In this document: piece by piece, positions 40,018-50,487 of the stretch | How the letters are laid out: the number at the start of each line of letters is the position of its first letter | Position numbering within the stretch: the stretch's first letter is position 1 | IMG/VR virus record: IMGVR_UViG_3300006921_003544 | Location: 1-62,289 of that record | Strand: one strand, 5' to 3' | Length of the DNA stretch: 62,289 nt | DNA from: a virus | Translations under genes and position numbers: made by a program | The notes under the pieces: model-generated | What the model was told of the DNA's origin: nothing | Databases searched by the model: none | Seen by the model: the letters and a program-made list of their open reading frames with translations, nothing else

Positions 40018-42531
40018 ATGTATCAAAATATTTATGTAGATTATAAAACTCGTACGGTTCATATATGGGATGATCAATTAGGTCATGTTAAGAATCCGTT
40101 AAGTAAGTATCGATATGCTTATCTCAAAGATCCGAGAGGTCAGAGAAAAGCTATCGATGGTAAGACTGTACGAGTTGTTAAACGATGGTCAGAAGAAGAC
40201 GAACGATCGGGTAAACTATATGAATATGATGTTCCAATGGAAACTAAAGCGTTGATTCACGAATATGGAGATTCGGATTTTCCTTCAACAAATCATAGAG
40301 AAGTATTTTTTGATATTGAAACTGAAATACTACAAGGATTTCCAGATTGGAGAGATCCAATTAACAAGATCACAGCAATAGCTTGGTATGAGCGTTCAAT
40401 AGATAAGTATGGTGTATTCGTATTGGATGAAAAAGACCGTGTCAAAAGTGTATCAAAGGATAATTGTGAAGTTATCATTTGTAAGACTGAAGGAGAACTC
40501 TTATATAAATTCTTAGAAAAATATATTGAATTGGATCCAACTATTCTCACAGGATGGAATATTGAGGGGTTTGATGTACCATATCTTTATAATAGAATAA
40601 AAACTGTACTCGGTGATGATTATGCAAATTCGTTAAGTCCTATAGGAAAAGTTAATTATAGAGAACATTTAGATCGTTATTATATAGAGGGAGTTTCATG
40701 TTTAGATTATCTACCATTGTATCGAAAATATACTATCGGTGAACGATCTTCGTATAGATTAGATGCAATAGGACAGACTGAAGTAGGATTGGGTAAGATT
40801 GAATATGAAGGAACATTAGATGATTTGTTTGAGAAAGATATTGATAAATATATTGAATACAACTTAAATGACGTTGAAATTGTAAAACGGTTGGACGACA
40901 AATTAAAGTTCTTAGATCTAACAAGAGCTATATGCCATAAAGGTCATGTACGATATGAATACATCCATATTACATCTAACTATCTAGAGGGAGCGATTCT
41001 CACTTATTGTAATAGATTGGGAATTGTAACTAAAAATAAACCAGAAAAAAGAAAAAGAGAAGGTAAATTCTCAGGAGCATTTGTCAAGGTTCCTAATCCT
41101 GGCAGATATGATTGGATATATGATTTAGACTTAACATCGCTATATCCATCCATCATTATGTCGCTCAACATAAGTCCAGAAACAAAAATGGGTAAAGTGG
41201 TTGATTGGGATCAAGATGCATTCAATAAAAACAAAGATAGGAATTTTACAGTACAACTCGGTAAAACAAACAAGAAAATGCATATGACCGAATATAAAAA
41301 ATTCGTAGAGGAAAAGAATTATTCAGTATCAGCAAACGGAGTTATGTTTGATAAGTCGCGACCTGGATTAGTGCCATCTATTCTGAATGCATGGTTTCAA
41401 GAAAGAGTCGAGTATAAGAATCTAAGGAAAAGATATGAATCTGAAGGAGATACAGTTAAAGCTGAATTCTACGATCAAAAGCAGTACACTCAAAAGATAC
41501 TGCTTAATTCAATGTATGGTGTATTAGGATTGGCATCTTTTAGATTCTTTGACTTAGACAATGCAGAAGCTGTAACAACAACTGGACAGACGGTTATCAA
41601 GACTACAGCAAAGATAGGTGATCAATATTATAGCAAAGAGTTAGGAAAAGAAAAAGAACATTGTATCTACACAGATACAGATTCAGTATTCTTCTCAGCT
41701 CTTCCATTAGTTAAAAAACGGTATCCAAACATTGATGTGTTTGATGATAAAGTGATGTCTGAAAAGATTCTCATCATAGCAAAAGATGTACAAGATCATA
41801 TCAATACGACTTATGATGTAATGGCAAAGAAATTGTTTAATATCAACGATCATAGATTTGACATAAAGCAAGAAACCATTGCAAAAGCAGGTATATGGAT
41901 TGCTAAGAAAAGATATGCTCAATGGATAATTAACGTTGAAGGACATCCCGTTGATAAATTAGATGTAAAAGGTATTGATGTTGTAAGATCGAATTTTCCA
42001 GCAGCTCTTAGGACCTTTATGGCGGGAGTGTTGCAAGATATTTTACAAAACAAGACAAAAGATTATATAGACAATAAAGTGTTAGACTTCAGACAAGAGA
42101 TAGAAACGCTTCCTATATTAGATGTAGCAAAACCAACTGGTGTAAAAAATATTGAAAAATATACATTAGAGTATGATGGGTCGACTCGCACAGCAACACG
42201 CAAAGGATGTCCAGCTCATGTTAAGGCTGCTATATCATATAACGATATGATTACAGCTTTGAAGCAAACCCATCTTGGAGAGATTAGAGAGAAAGAAAAG
42301 ATCAAATGGGTGTATCTCAAACCAAATCCATATGGATATGATAGTTTGGCATTGAAAGGTTATGATGATCCGATTGAAATAGTTGAGTATATAGAAAAAT
42401 ATATTGATTATAATAAACACTTTCAATCAGATTTGGAAAATAAATTATTGGCTTTTTACACTGCATTACAGTGGGGTAAATTACCAGCTAAAAATACGAA
42501 AATGATTCAAAAATTCTTCGATTTTAGTTAA
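40018..42531 (+). CDS. 43: Replicative DNA polymerase, family B (gp43-like)
   Basis: The main replicase, with proofreading. Exonuclease motifs: FFDIETEI (Exo I, about residues 96-103), TGWNIEGFDVPYLYNR (Exo II, about 178-193) and YNLNDVEIV (Exo III). Polymerase motifs: DLDLTSLYPSIIMSLN (A), KILLNSMYGVLG (B) and YTDTDSVF (C), all with catalytic Asp residues. It ends in a clamp-binding-like tail (KMIQKFFDFS). 837 aa against about 900 for T4 gp43. It starts with a GTC-ATG junction just after the small membrane gene and is followed by the clamp gene. Confidence 0.96.
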   Translation: MYQNIYVDYKTRTVHIWDDQLGHVKNPLSKYRYAYLKDPRGQRKAIDGKTVRVVKRWSEEDERSGKLYEYDVPMETKALIHEYGDSDFPSTNHREVFFDIETEILQGFPDWRDPINKITAIAWYERSIDKYGVFVLDEKDRVKSVSKDNCEVIICKTEGELLYKFLEKYIELDPTILTGWNIEGFDVPYLYNRIKTVLGDDYANSLSPIGKVNYREHLDRYYIEGVSCLDYLPLYRKYTIGERSSYRLDAIGQTEVGLGKIEYEGTLDDLFEKDIDKYIEYNLNDVEIVKRLDDKLKFLDLTRAICHKGHVRYEYIHITSNYLEGAILTYCNRLGIVTKNKPEKRKREGKFSGAFVKVPNPGRYDWIYDLDLTSLYPSIIMSLNISPETKMGKVVDWDQDAFNKNKDRNFTVQLGKTNKKMHMTEYKKFVEEKNYSVSANGVMFDKSRPGLVPSILNAWFQERVEYKNLRKRYESEGDTVKAEFYDQKQYTQKILLNSMYGVLGLASFRFFDLDNAEAVTTTGQTVIKTTAKIGDQYYSKELGKEKEHCIYTDTDSVFFSALPLVKKRYPNIDVFDDKVMSEKILIIAKDVQDHINTTYDVMAKKLFNINDHRFDIKQETIAKAGIWIAKKRYAQWIINVEGHPVDKLDVKGIDVVRSNFPAALRTFMAGVLQDILQNKTKDYIDNKVLDFRQEIETLPILDVAKPTGVKNIEKYTLEYDGSTRTATRKGCPAHVKAAISYNDMITALKQTHLGEIREKEKIKWVYLKPNPYGYDSLALKGYDDPIEIVEYIEKYIDYNKHFQSDLENKLLAFYTALQWGKLPAKNTKMIQKFFDFS

Positions 42532-42568
42532 CTTAATATATACTTATATATAGAAAATAAAGGTTATT

Positions 42569-43300
42569 ATGGACAAACAAAAATTAAATGGTTTTATAGA
42601 CAAATACTCATTAGGAGGTGGTGTCGAATCTGTAAAGTGGAATGTATCTAAAGAAGCGATGCAGACAAACTTTATATCAGATGATAAAACATTACTAGGT
42701 AATGTTAAATACAAGGGCATTGGATTCACGGAAGGTGATTATTGTATATACACAACCTCACAACTCAAAAAACTTATTAGCGTACTAGATACAGATATTA
42801 ACGTGTTAGTTAATCATCAAGAAGGACGCTCCTACTCTATAGGAATGACTGATAATACTACGATGTTAGAGTATATCTTATCAGAAGAAGCCATAATTCC
42901 AAAAGCTCCAAAGCTAAAACAAATACCAGAATTCACTGCAACAATTGTAATAGATGGCAACTTTGTATCTAGGTTTATTAGATCCAAAGCTGCATTATCA
43001 GATGAGACAAACTTTACGGTAGTAGCAGATGATCTTGGAGATAAGTTGCAAGTAATCATAGGACATTCAGATTCTATGGCAACTAATAAGATTATATTTG
43101 ACGTGCAAAACGCAAACACTGAAGTACCAGATTTAGAGCATATCTCATTCTCAGCTGATCATATGAAAGAAATATTATTAGCCAATCGAGATATGACTTC
43201 TGGTTTGATGGAAGTTAGTCCGGATGGATTAGCAAAAATAACAATAGAAGGACCAGATTTCAAATCTGTATATTATTTAGTACAAACGCAAAACAATTAA
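42569..43300 (+). CDS. 45: Sliding clamp (gp45-like)
   Basis: Trimeric processivity ring for the family B polymerase; in T4 also a late-transcription activator. The 243-aa product fits T4 gp45 (228 aa), with the two-domain beta/alpha pattern: IDKYSLGGGVESVKW at the start, TSQLKKLISVLD (about residues 66-77), TATIVIDGNFVSRFIRSKAA at the domain joint, and FSADHMKEILLANR near the end. AAAGGTTATT precedes the ATG. The clamp-loader genes follow, separated by the chaperonin pair. If it activates late transcription here, the TATTTATA boxes are the expected targets. Confidence 0.9.
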   Translation: MDKQKLNGFIDKYSLGGGVESVKWNVSKEAMQTNFISDDKTLLGNVKYKGIGFTEGDYCIYTTSQLKKLISVLDTDINVLVNHQEGRSYSIGMTDNTTMLEYILSEEAIIPKAPKLKQIPEFTATIVIDGNFVSRFIRSKAALSDETNFTVVADDLGDKLQVIIGHSDSMATNKIIFDVQNANTEVPDLEHISFSADHMKEILLANRDMTSGLMEVSPDGLAKITIEGPDFKSVYYLVQTQNN

Positions 43301-43312
43301 AGGAGAGTAGTT

Positions 43313-45266
<1,954 letters not shown>

Positions 45267-45274
45267 AGATAATT

Positions 45275-45508
45275 ATGGAAATATATGTAAACGCAATAGT
45301 AAAAAAATGTGAAGCGGATAGAGCAATAGCAGTAGCTAATCTGAACACTTATCTAAAAAGTCCAGTAGGTGTCGGAGAGCATCCGAATATCGTAGGAGAA
45401 GTAGAAAAGTTGTTAGGAGATATAGCAACGGCTGATGGAAAATTAGAAGCGTTAAAATCGCTTATTAGTTCAAATCCTCCAGCTGATAATGTTGCAGAAT
45501 CCAAATAA
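45275..45508 (+). CDS. Small helical protein between groEL and clamp loader
   Basis: A 77-aa, wholly helical protein (AIVKKCEADRAIAVANLNTYL, then GEHPNIVGEVEKLLGDIATA and a KLEALKSL helix), ending in a flexible Pro/Ala tail. It starts eight bases after groEL. The pattern 'ANL..Y...PVGVGEHPniv.E....l..ia.ad.kle.L' recurs in marine phages next to replication genes; function unknown. It may contact the clamp or chaperonin. Confidence 0.62.
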   Translation: MEIYVNAIVKKCEADRAIAVANLNTYLKSPVGVGEHPNIVGEVEKLLGDIATADGKLEALKSLISSNPPADNVAESK

Positions 45509-45522
45509 TTTTCGTATATTGT
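45492..45522 (+). promoter_or_regulatory. TTG-N20-TATATT promoter before gene 44
   Basis: TTGCA at 45492 and TTTCG-TATATTGT ending at 45522, 20-base spacing. It lies inside the end of the small helical gene. Only four bases separate it from the gp44 ATG, so the transcript would be leaderless or nearly so. Confidence 0.68.
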
Positions 45523-45526
45523 ATAT

Positions 45527-46438
45527 ATGAATATAGAAAATACACTTTGGGTAGAGAAGTATCGACCTGATACTTTAGATGGATACATCGGATCAGAAGC
45601 TGTGGTTTCAAAGGTTCAGTCATATTTAGCAAGTGGGGATATTCCTCATTTGCTATTATATGGCAAAGCTGGAACTGGAAAAACTACATTAGGTAAGATT
45701 GTTGTTAATAATATCGACTGTGATCATATGTACATAAATGCATCTGATGAAAATAATGTTGATACAGTTAGAACTAAGATTAGAGATTTTGCAAGTTCAA
45801 TGGGATTCAATCCATTGAAAGTCATCATATTGGATGAAGCAGATTATCTAACTCCTAATGCTCAAGCAGCATTGAGAAATCTAATGGAGACGTTTTCAAA
45901 AACAACTAGATTCATTCTAACGTGTAATTATGTTGAAAAGATTATTGATCCGATCCAAAGTAGATGTCAAGTATTTGGAATAACTCCACCATCTAAAAAA
46001 GATGTTGCAATGAGATTGAAGGATATATGCACTCAAGAGAATATAGAGGAAGGCTTTGCACCAGCGATAGTGCAGATAGTTAATACAACATATCCAGATA
46101 TTCGTAGAGGTATAAACGCATTACAAAGACAGATTGTAGATGGAAAATTAGTTATAGATGAGATATCAATGCTCCAAGCTGATTGGATGAATGATTTATT
46201 AAAATCTATGCAAGCCAATGAAAGTATATCAAAAATGAGACAAATTGTTGTAGATAGTAAATCTACAGACTTCACAGATGTATATAGATTCTTATATGAT
46301 AATATGGATGAATACACAACTCAAACAGCTGAAGCTATAATGTATATAGCAGAAGCACAATATAAAGATGTTATGGTAGTTGATAAGGAAATCAACATTA
46401 TGGCATTATTAGTAAAACTAAAGGAGACGTTAAAATGA
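45527..46438 (+). CDS. 44: Clamp loader large subunit (gp44-like)
   Basis: AAA+ ATPase that opens and loads the sliding clamp. 303 aa: LWVEKYRPDTLDGYIG (about residues 5-20), Walker A LYGKAGTGKTT (about 43-53), Walker B VIILDEADYL (about 102-111), sensor FILTCNYVEKI, and arginine-finger SRCQ. T4 gp44 is 319 aa. No Shine-Dalgarno precedes the ATG. The stop overlaps the next gene's ATG by four bases, and the partner gp62-like gene is two genes downstream. Confidence 0.94.
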   Translation: MNIENTLWVEKYRPDTLDGYIGSEAVVSKVQSYLASGDIPHLLLYGKAGTGKTTLGKIVVNNIDCDHMYINASDENNVDTVRTKIRDFASSMGFNPLKVIILDEADYLTPNAQAALRNLMETFSKTTRFILTCNYVEKIIDPIQSRCQVFGITPPSKKDVAMRLKDICTQENIEEGFAPAIVQIVNTTYPDIRRGINALQRQIVDGKLVIDEISMLQADWMNDLLKSMQANESISKMRQIVVDSKSTDFTDVYRFLYDNMDEYTTQTAEAIMYIAEAQYKDVMVVDKEINIMALLVKLKETLK

Positions 46439-46707
46439 AAGTAGTAAATAACCGAGGGAAAAGTAGAAGCAACCCACAACCAGAACAACCAGCACTAAAC
46501 ATCAATCCTGATGATTTAGAAGATGTTGTATGTGAGCAGTGTAAGAATCCAACATTTGTACCAGCATCACTATTCAAAAAACTGCCAGCATCGTTATCAC
46601 CATCAGGGAAAGCAACATTGGTACCTATTCAAGTATTCGAATGCTCAGCTTGTAAATGGGTAAACGAAGAATTTGTACCGAAGATGCCATCTAAAGAAAA
46701 TGAGTAA
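46435..46707 (+). CDS. Zinc-ribbon protein in the clamp-loader operon
   Basis: A 90-aa protein with a basic, disordered N-terminus and two Cys pairs: VVCEQCKNPTFVPAS (about residues 31-45) and VFECSACKWV (about 67-76), a classical zinc ribbon. It overlaps gp44 by four bases and gp62 by eight. Small zinc-ribbon genes lie between gp44 and gp62 in other marine T4-like phages. It may bind DNA, RNA or the transcription machinery; no function is shown. Confidence 0.68.
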   Translation: MKVVNNRGKSRSNPQPEQPALNINPDDLEDVVCEQCKNPTFVPASLFKKLPASLSPSGKATLVPIQVFECSACKWVNEEFVPKMPSKENE

Positions 46708-47143
46708 AAGTATAATTGAGCATATCAACAACATAACTGTAAATAAGCTACCAGCAGATAATTACTCAGAGAGTGATTGGAAATCCTGGAGCTCATTTAT
46801 GGTCAGTAGATGGCTCTCTATGAACTCGGGATTATTAGAGTTAGTAAACGAAGTACAATCGCTAAATCTAACAGATAAGAAGCAGTTGTATAAATTATAC
46901 TCAAATATACTTCCTAAGAAAAAAATGTTTAGTAAGTACATAAAAGCTAAGAAGACTGACAAATATCATCCAGAACTAATTACATATCTATCTAAACATT
47001 TTGAGGTAGGAAAAACTGAAATAAAATCATACTTATCGTTGCTTTTTCGAGAAAAAAGGGGGATATTGTATATTGAAAATATACTCAAAACTTACGGAGT
47101 AGATAATAAACAAATTAAAAAGCTGATAAAGATAAAGAAATGA
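46700..47143 (+). CDS. 62: Clamp loader small subunit (gp62-like)
   Basis: 147-aa product from the ATG at 46700, overlapping the zinc-ribbon gene by eight bases; an upstream in-frame ATG inside that gene is rejected. Fully helical, with SESDWKSWSSFMVSRWLSM and a C-terminal LSKHFEVGKTEIKSYLSLL segment resembling the LAKRYQVN...Y.S(I/L)L region of T4 gp62 (187 aa). It would complete the 4:1 clamp-loader complex with gp44. Sequence is weakly conserved in this family, so the call leans on synteny. Confidence 0.8.
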   Translation: MSKSIIEHINNITVNKLPADNYSESDWKSWSSFMVSRWLSMNSGLLELVNEVQSLNLTDKKQLYKLYSNILPKKKMFSKYIKAKKTDKYHPELITYLSKHFEVGKTEIKSYLSLLFREKRGILYIENILKTYGVDNKQIKKLIKIKK

Positions 47144-47478
47144 CTAATAGTAGACAAGAGCTCCAAGCTCAATATCCAGGAATAGCGAAAGCATATGAAA
47201 GAATTCAACTTGAGCAATATGAATTATTTGCAAAAAAGATGATGGACTATGGTAAAGGTAATATATCTGTAGGATCTAATTTAGAAACCGATCAAGAAGT
47301 TCATGTAGCGTTAACTGGTTTATGGTTCAGAATGAATGATAAGATTCAACGACTAAAACAATTAGTCCTACTAAAGAAAGAAGCTAGAGTAGAATCAGAA
47401 TCTATAAAAGATACGTTTCAAGATTTATCTATATATGGAATAATATCACAAATGGTAAGCAATGGCGACTGGAAATAA
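47140..47478 (+). CDS. Nmad1-like (DUF1599) nucleotide-modification-associated protein
   Basis: 112 aa, overlapping gp62 by four bases. Pattern: QYELFAKKMMDYGKGNISVG (about residues 26-45), LTGLWFRMNDKIQRLKQLV (about 58-76), then ESIKDTFQDLSIYGIISQM (about 87-105). This matches the DUF1599 family, named nucleotide-modification-associated domain 1 and related in fold to all-alpha NTP pyrophosphohydrolases (MazG-like); the Glu/Asp residues could hold a metal. It may hydrolyse a non-canonical NTP. It lies outside the dpdA operon but could serve the same DNA modification. Confidence 0.65.
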   Translation: MTNSRQELQAQYPGIAKAYERIQLEQYELFAKKMMDYGKGNISVGSNLETDQEVHVALTGLWFRMNDKIQRLKQLVLLKKEARVESESIKDTFQDLSIYGIISQMVSNGDWK

Positions 47479-48358
47479 AATATCATATTCACAGTATACT
47501 CAATATGCTAATTGTCCACGTCAGTGGAAGCTTAATTATGTAGATAAATTATCAGAGTATACTCAATCTATACATACGTTATTTGGAACAGCATTTCATA
47601 ATACATTGCAAGCGTATCTAACTATCATGTATAATGAATCTGCAGTATCAGCTAATAAGGAGGATTGGAATACTATACTTAAAAATTTCATGGCAAAGGA
47701 ATACAAAAAAGCTTGTGCAATGGGACAAGATCCAAAGTTTACCAATGCAGCAGATATGGGTGAATTCTACGAACATGGAATCTTGATATTAGATCATGTA
47801 ATAAAGAACCGAGGCACATATTTCCAAAAGAAAAATCACGAGCTAATAGGTGTAGAAGTACCATTACTTGTTCCCATGGAAGCTAATAAAAATATAAAGT
47901 TTAGAGGGTATATCGATCTTATTATTAAAGATACTAGAGACAATACGTATAAAATTATTGATATAAAAACATCCACTATGGGATGGAATAAATATCAAAA
48001 AGCGGATAAAACCAAAACTGCTCAATTGGTATTGTATAAATCTTATTATGCAAAACAATTTAATGTACCGGTAGAAAATATTAGAATAGAATACTTTATT
48101 GTTAAACGTAAACTTTATGAAAATCTCGACTTTCCACAAAAGAGAGTACAAATATTTAATCCTGCATCTGGAAAGCCTACTATGAATAAAGTAAATGGAT
48201 CGGTAGATGAGTTCATTCGAACGGCTTTTAATGAAGATGGCTCGTATAATACAGACCGTAAGTATCCAGCAATTAAAGGTAAGAATAATAAGAATTGTAA
48301 GTATTGCGACTTCAAGACGAGACCAGACTTATGTCCTTCATCGGAGAGATTAGTATAA
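47462..48358 (+). CDS. PD-(D/E)XK nuclease with Fe-S cluster (Cas4/RecB-like)
   Basis: 298-aa nuclease of the Cas4/AddB-type branch. Four cysteines sit as in the 4Fe-4S members: C18 (YANCPRQWK) near the N-terminus and C279, C282 and C291 (NCKYCDF, then LC) at the end. The catalytic core includes HTLFGTAFHNTLQ (His motif), FRGYIDLII (Asp) and KIIDIKTSTMG (D-x-K), then a QLVLYKSYY helix (QxxxY motif). It probably degrades or trims DNA ends during recombination. It overlaps the upstream gene by 17 bases, and the next starts at its stop codon. Confidence 0.88.
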   Translation: MATGNKISYSQYTQYANCPRQWKLNYVDKLSEYTQSIHTLFGTAFHNTLQAYLTIMYNESAVSANKEDWNTILKNFMAKEYKKACAMGQDPKFTNAADMGEFYEHGILILDHVIKNRGTYFQKKNHELIGVEVPLLVPMEANKNIKFRGYIDLIIKDTRDNTYKIIDIKTSTMGWNKYQKADKTKTAQLVLYKSYYAKQFNVPVENIRIEYFIVKRKLYENLDFPQKRVQIFNPASGKPTMNKVNGSVDEFIRTAFNEDGSYNTDRKYPAIKGKNNKNCKYCDFKTRPDLCPSSERLV

Positions 48359-48756
48359 TGAAGGTTGGTATAGTGGGTAGTCGTAATTACGAAAACAAGC
48401 GCAAGATAAAAGAATGTATTTTCAAGTTAAAAAATAAATATGGATCTTTATTAGTAGCGTCGGGTGGGTGTAGGCAAGGAGCGGATAAGTATGCTAAAAA
48501 ATATGCATTAGAATTAGGATGTGAATATTTAGAATTTAATCCATCACATACTCCGAAAAACTTATACTCAGCATTACATGAAAACTACTATAATAAGACT
48601 TATAATCCAGGAAACTTTTTTACGAGAAATACTATGTTAGCAAAATATTGTGATGTTATGATAGCATTTATCCCAAATGGAGAAGATGCTAAAGGAACCA
48701 ATCATACCATTAAAGAAGCAAAGAAATATAATAAAAAAGTTGTGATAATTAGTTAG
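48358..48756 (+). CDS. SLOG/DprA-like (DUF2493-type) nucleotide-binding protein
   Basis: 132 aa from the ATG at 48358, sharing a base with the previous stop; the longer upstream frame is rejected. Rossmann-like features: MKVGIVGSRNYENK (about residues 1-14), LLVASGGCRQGADKYAKKYA (about 30-49), NTMLAKYCDVMIAFIPNGED and GTNHTIKEAKKYNKKVVII. This is the SLOG fold (nucleotide-derived ligand or base-related binding), found in phages and in defence systems. The substrate is unknown; it could sense or process a nucleotide signal. Confidence 0.75.
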   Translation: MKVGIVGSRNYENKRKIKECIFKLKNKYGSLLVASGGCRQGADKYAKKYALELGCEYLEFNPSHTPKNLYSALHENYYNKTYNPGNFFTRNTMLAKYCDVMIAFIPNGEDAKGTNHTIKEAKKYNKKVVIIS

Positions 48757-48770
48757 TTTTGTCCAACTCG

Positions 48771-48789
48771 TATATATGTATATATAAAG
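48771..48789 (+). promoter_or_regulatory. Palindrome-like AT element at the head of the sugar island
   Basis: TATATATGTATATATAAAG stands between the SLOG gene and the RHH-like gene. It is the longest copy of the recurring AT element. Together with the GGGAGAAAG ribosome site it is the only candidate start for the long sugar operon that follows. Confidence 0.38.
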
Positions 48790-48799
48790 GGAGAAAGTT

Positions 48800-48988
48800 A
48801 TGATGGAAGAAATAAGACTCACGTCAGTTAAAATCAAAGAAGGACTGCGTAAAGATTTCAAAAAAACTTGTCTAGAAACAGATATAAATTTACAAAAATT
48901 AGTAAATAGATCGATATATTTATATGTCAATGATCAAGGGTTTAGAAAAAAAATAAACAAAGTAGACGTCTTAGGACGTAATTTATAG
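48800..48988 (+). CDS. Ribbon-helix-helix-like small protein
   Basis: 62 aa (or 61 from the second ATG), following GGGAGAAAGTT. Layout fits a MetJ/Arc-type regulator: a strand TSVKIKEGLRKDF, a helix KKTCLETDINLQKLVNRSI with the usual turn, then a second helix and a basic end. Such dimers bind operators, commonly their own promoter, and here a palindromic AT element lies 10-30 bases upstream. Autoregulation or control of the sugar operon is therefore plausible but not shown. Confidence 0.6.
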   Translation: MMEEIRLTSVKIKEGLRKDFKKTCLETDINLQKLVNRSIYLYVNDQGFRKKINKVDVLGRNL

Positions 48989-49005
48989 AAAATTGAGGTT
49001 ATATT

Positions 49006-50487
49006 ATGGAATTAAAAAACTTACCGCAAGGGACGGTTAATGATGTCCCTAAGAAAAAGAAAATTTTATTATTATCAGATGACTTGAGAATGCACTCAGG
49101 CGTAGGAACCGTTTCACGTAATCTCGTGACTGGAACGTGCGACAAATATGATTGGGCTCAACTTGGAGGTGCAATCAAACATCCTGATGGAGGCAAAGTT
49201 GTAGATATTTCAAACGATCTTCGTAAAGAGTCGGGAGTACAAGATGCATATTGTAAAATTTATCCAACTAATGGATACGGAAATCCAGAGATATTACGAC
49301 AAGTAATGGAAATGGAAAAGCCTGACATGATTATACATTTCACAGATCCAAGATTTTGGGAATGGTTATATCAAATGGAACATGAATTAAGACAAACAAT
49401 ACCTTTAGGGTATCTAAATATTTGGGATGACTTACCTTTCCCTCATTGGAATGAAAATGCATACGAATCATGTGATTTACTAATGGCAATTTCAAAACAA
49501 ACATATAATATCAACAAACACGTTTGCCAAAGAAAGCCTAGGATAGAAGGGGTAGATTTGCAATACGTTCCTCATGGAATTGACGAAACAATATTCTACC
49601 CAATACATGAAGACCATCAGGAATGGAATAATATGCAGAACTTCAAGATGTCTTTACTCGAGAACCATTCAGATTGTGATATGATATTTACGTTTAATAG
49701 CAGAAATATCAGAAGAAAGATGGTATCAGATGCATTATTAGCATATCGATTGTTTTGCGACTCTTTATCAAAAGAGGACGCTGACAAATGCTTATTCTTA
49801 TTACACACCGATGTTGTAGATCCTAATGGAACAGATTTAGCAGCATGTGCACGAGCTATTTGTCCAGACTATAAGGTTGGATTCTCATCTCAAAAGATTG
49901 ACGCGACAACGCTAAACTACTTTTACAATATATCAGATTGTGGAGTAAATACCAGCTCAGCGGAAGGATTTGGGTTGAGTTGTATGGAAACTATAATGTC
50001 GGGAACTCCAGTAATTGTAAACACGACTGGTGGATTGCAAGATCAATGTGGTTTTACTAAAGATGACGGTTCTTTAATTAAAGAAACTGACTATAATGAT
50101 AAATGGCCTAGTAATAGTAACGGTCGATATAAAGAACATGGAGAGTGGGCTTTTCCAGTATGGCCACAAATAAACTTACAAGGTTCTCCACAAACTCCAT
50201 ATATCTATGATAGTAGAGCAAGTGTAATAGACATTGCAAAGCGAATGCGTGAGGTATATAAGTTAGGATCTGATGAAAGATCCAAGAGAGGTTTAGCAGG
50301 AAGAAAGTGGGCAATAAATAATGGATTCACAAAAGTTAGTATGTGCAATGATTTGGTACGCTCAATTGAAACATGTTTTGAGAACTTCAAACCGAGAACT
50401 CGTTTTGGTATGATGGATATGTCAACACCAGCACCAACATATCCTGCAGGTATAATTTTTGATAGTATAATAGAGGGAGATAAATAA
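49006..50487 (+). CDS. Glycosyltransferase, GT-B fold (GT4-like)
   Basis: 493-aa enzyme, first of the sugar operon. N-terminal Rossmann half: KKKILLLSDDLRMHSGVGTV (about residues 17-36) with the GT4-type Gly-rich loop, then PLGYLNIWDDLPFPHWNE. Nucleotide-sugar half: QYVPHGIDETIFYP (about 186-199), MIFTFNSRNIRRKMVSDALLAY, and SSAEGFGLSCMETIMSGTPVIV (about 322-343), the donor-binding EX7E signature. Product sugar and acceptor are unknown. It shares one base with the next GT gene, so both are made together. Confidence 0.87.
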   Translation: MELKNLPQGTVNDVPKKKKILLLSDDLRMHSGVGTVSRNLVTGTCDKYDWAQLGGAIKHPDGGKVVDISNDLRKESGVQDAYCKIYPTNGYGNPEILRQVMEMEKPDMIIHFTDPRFWEWLYQMEHELRQTIPLGYLNIWDDLPFPHWNENAYESCDLLMAISKQTYNINKHVCQRKPRIEGVDLQYVPHGIDETIFYPIHEDHQEWNNMQNFKMSLLENHSDCDMIFTFNSRNIRRKMVSDALLAYRLFCDSLSKEDADKCLFLLHTDVVDPNGTDLAACARAICPDYKVGFSSQKIDATTLNYFYNISDCGVNTSSAEGFGLSCMETIMSGTPVIVNTTGGLQDQCGFTKDDGSLIKETDYNDKWPSNSNGRYKEHGEWAFPVWPQINLQGSPQTPYIYDSRASVIDIAKRMREVYKLGSDERSKRGLAGRKWAINNGFTKVSMCNDLVRSIETCFENFKPRTRFGMMDMSTPAPTYPAGIIFDSIIEGDK

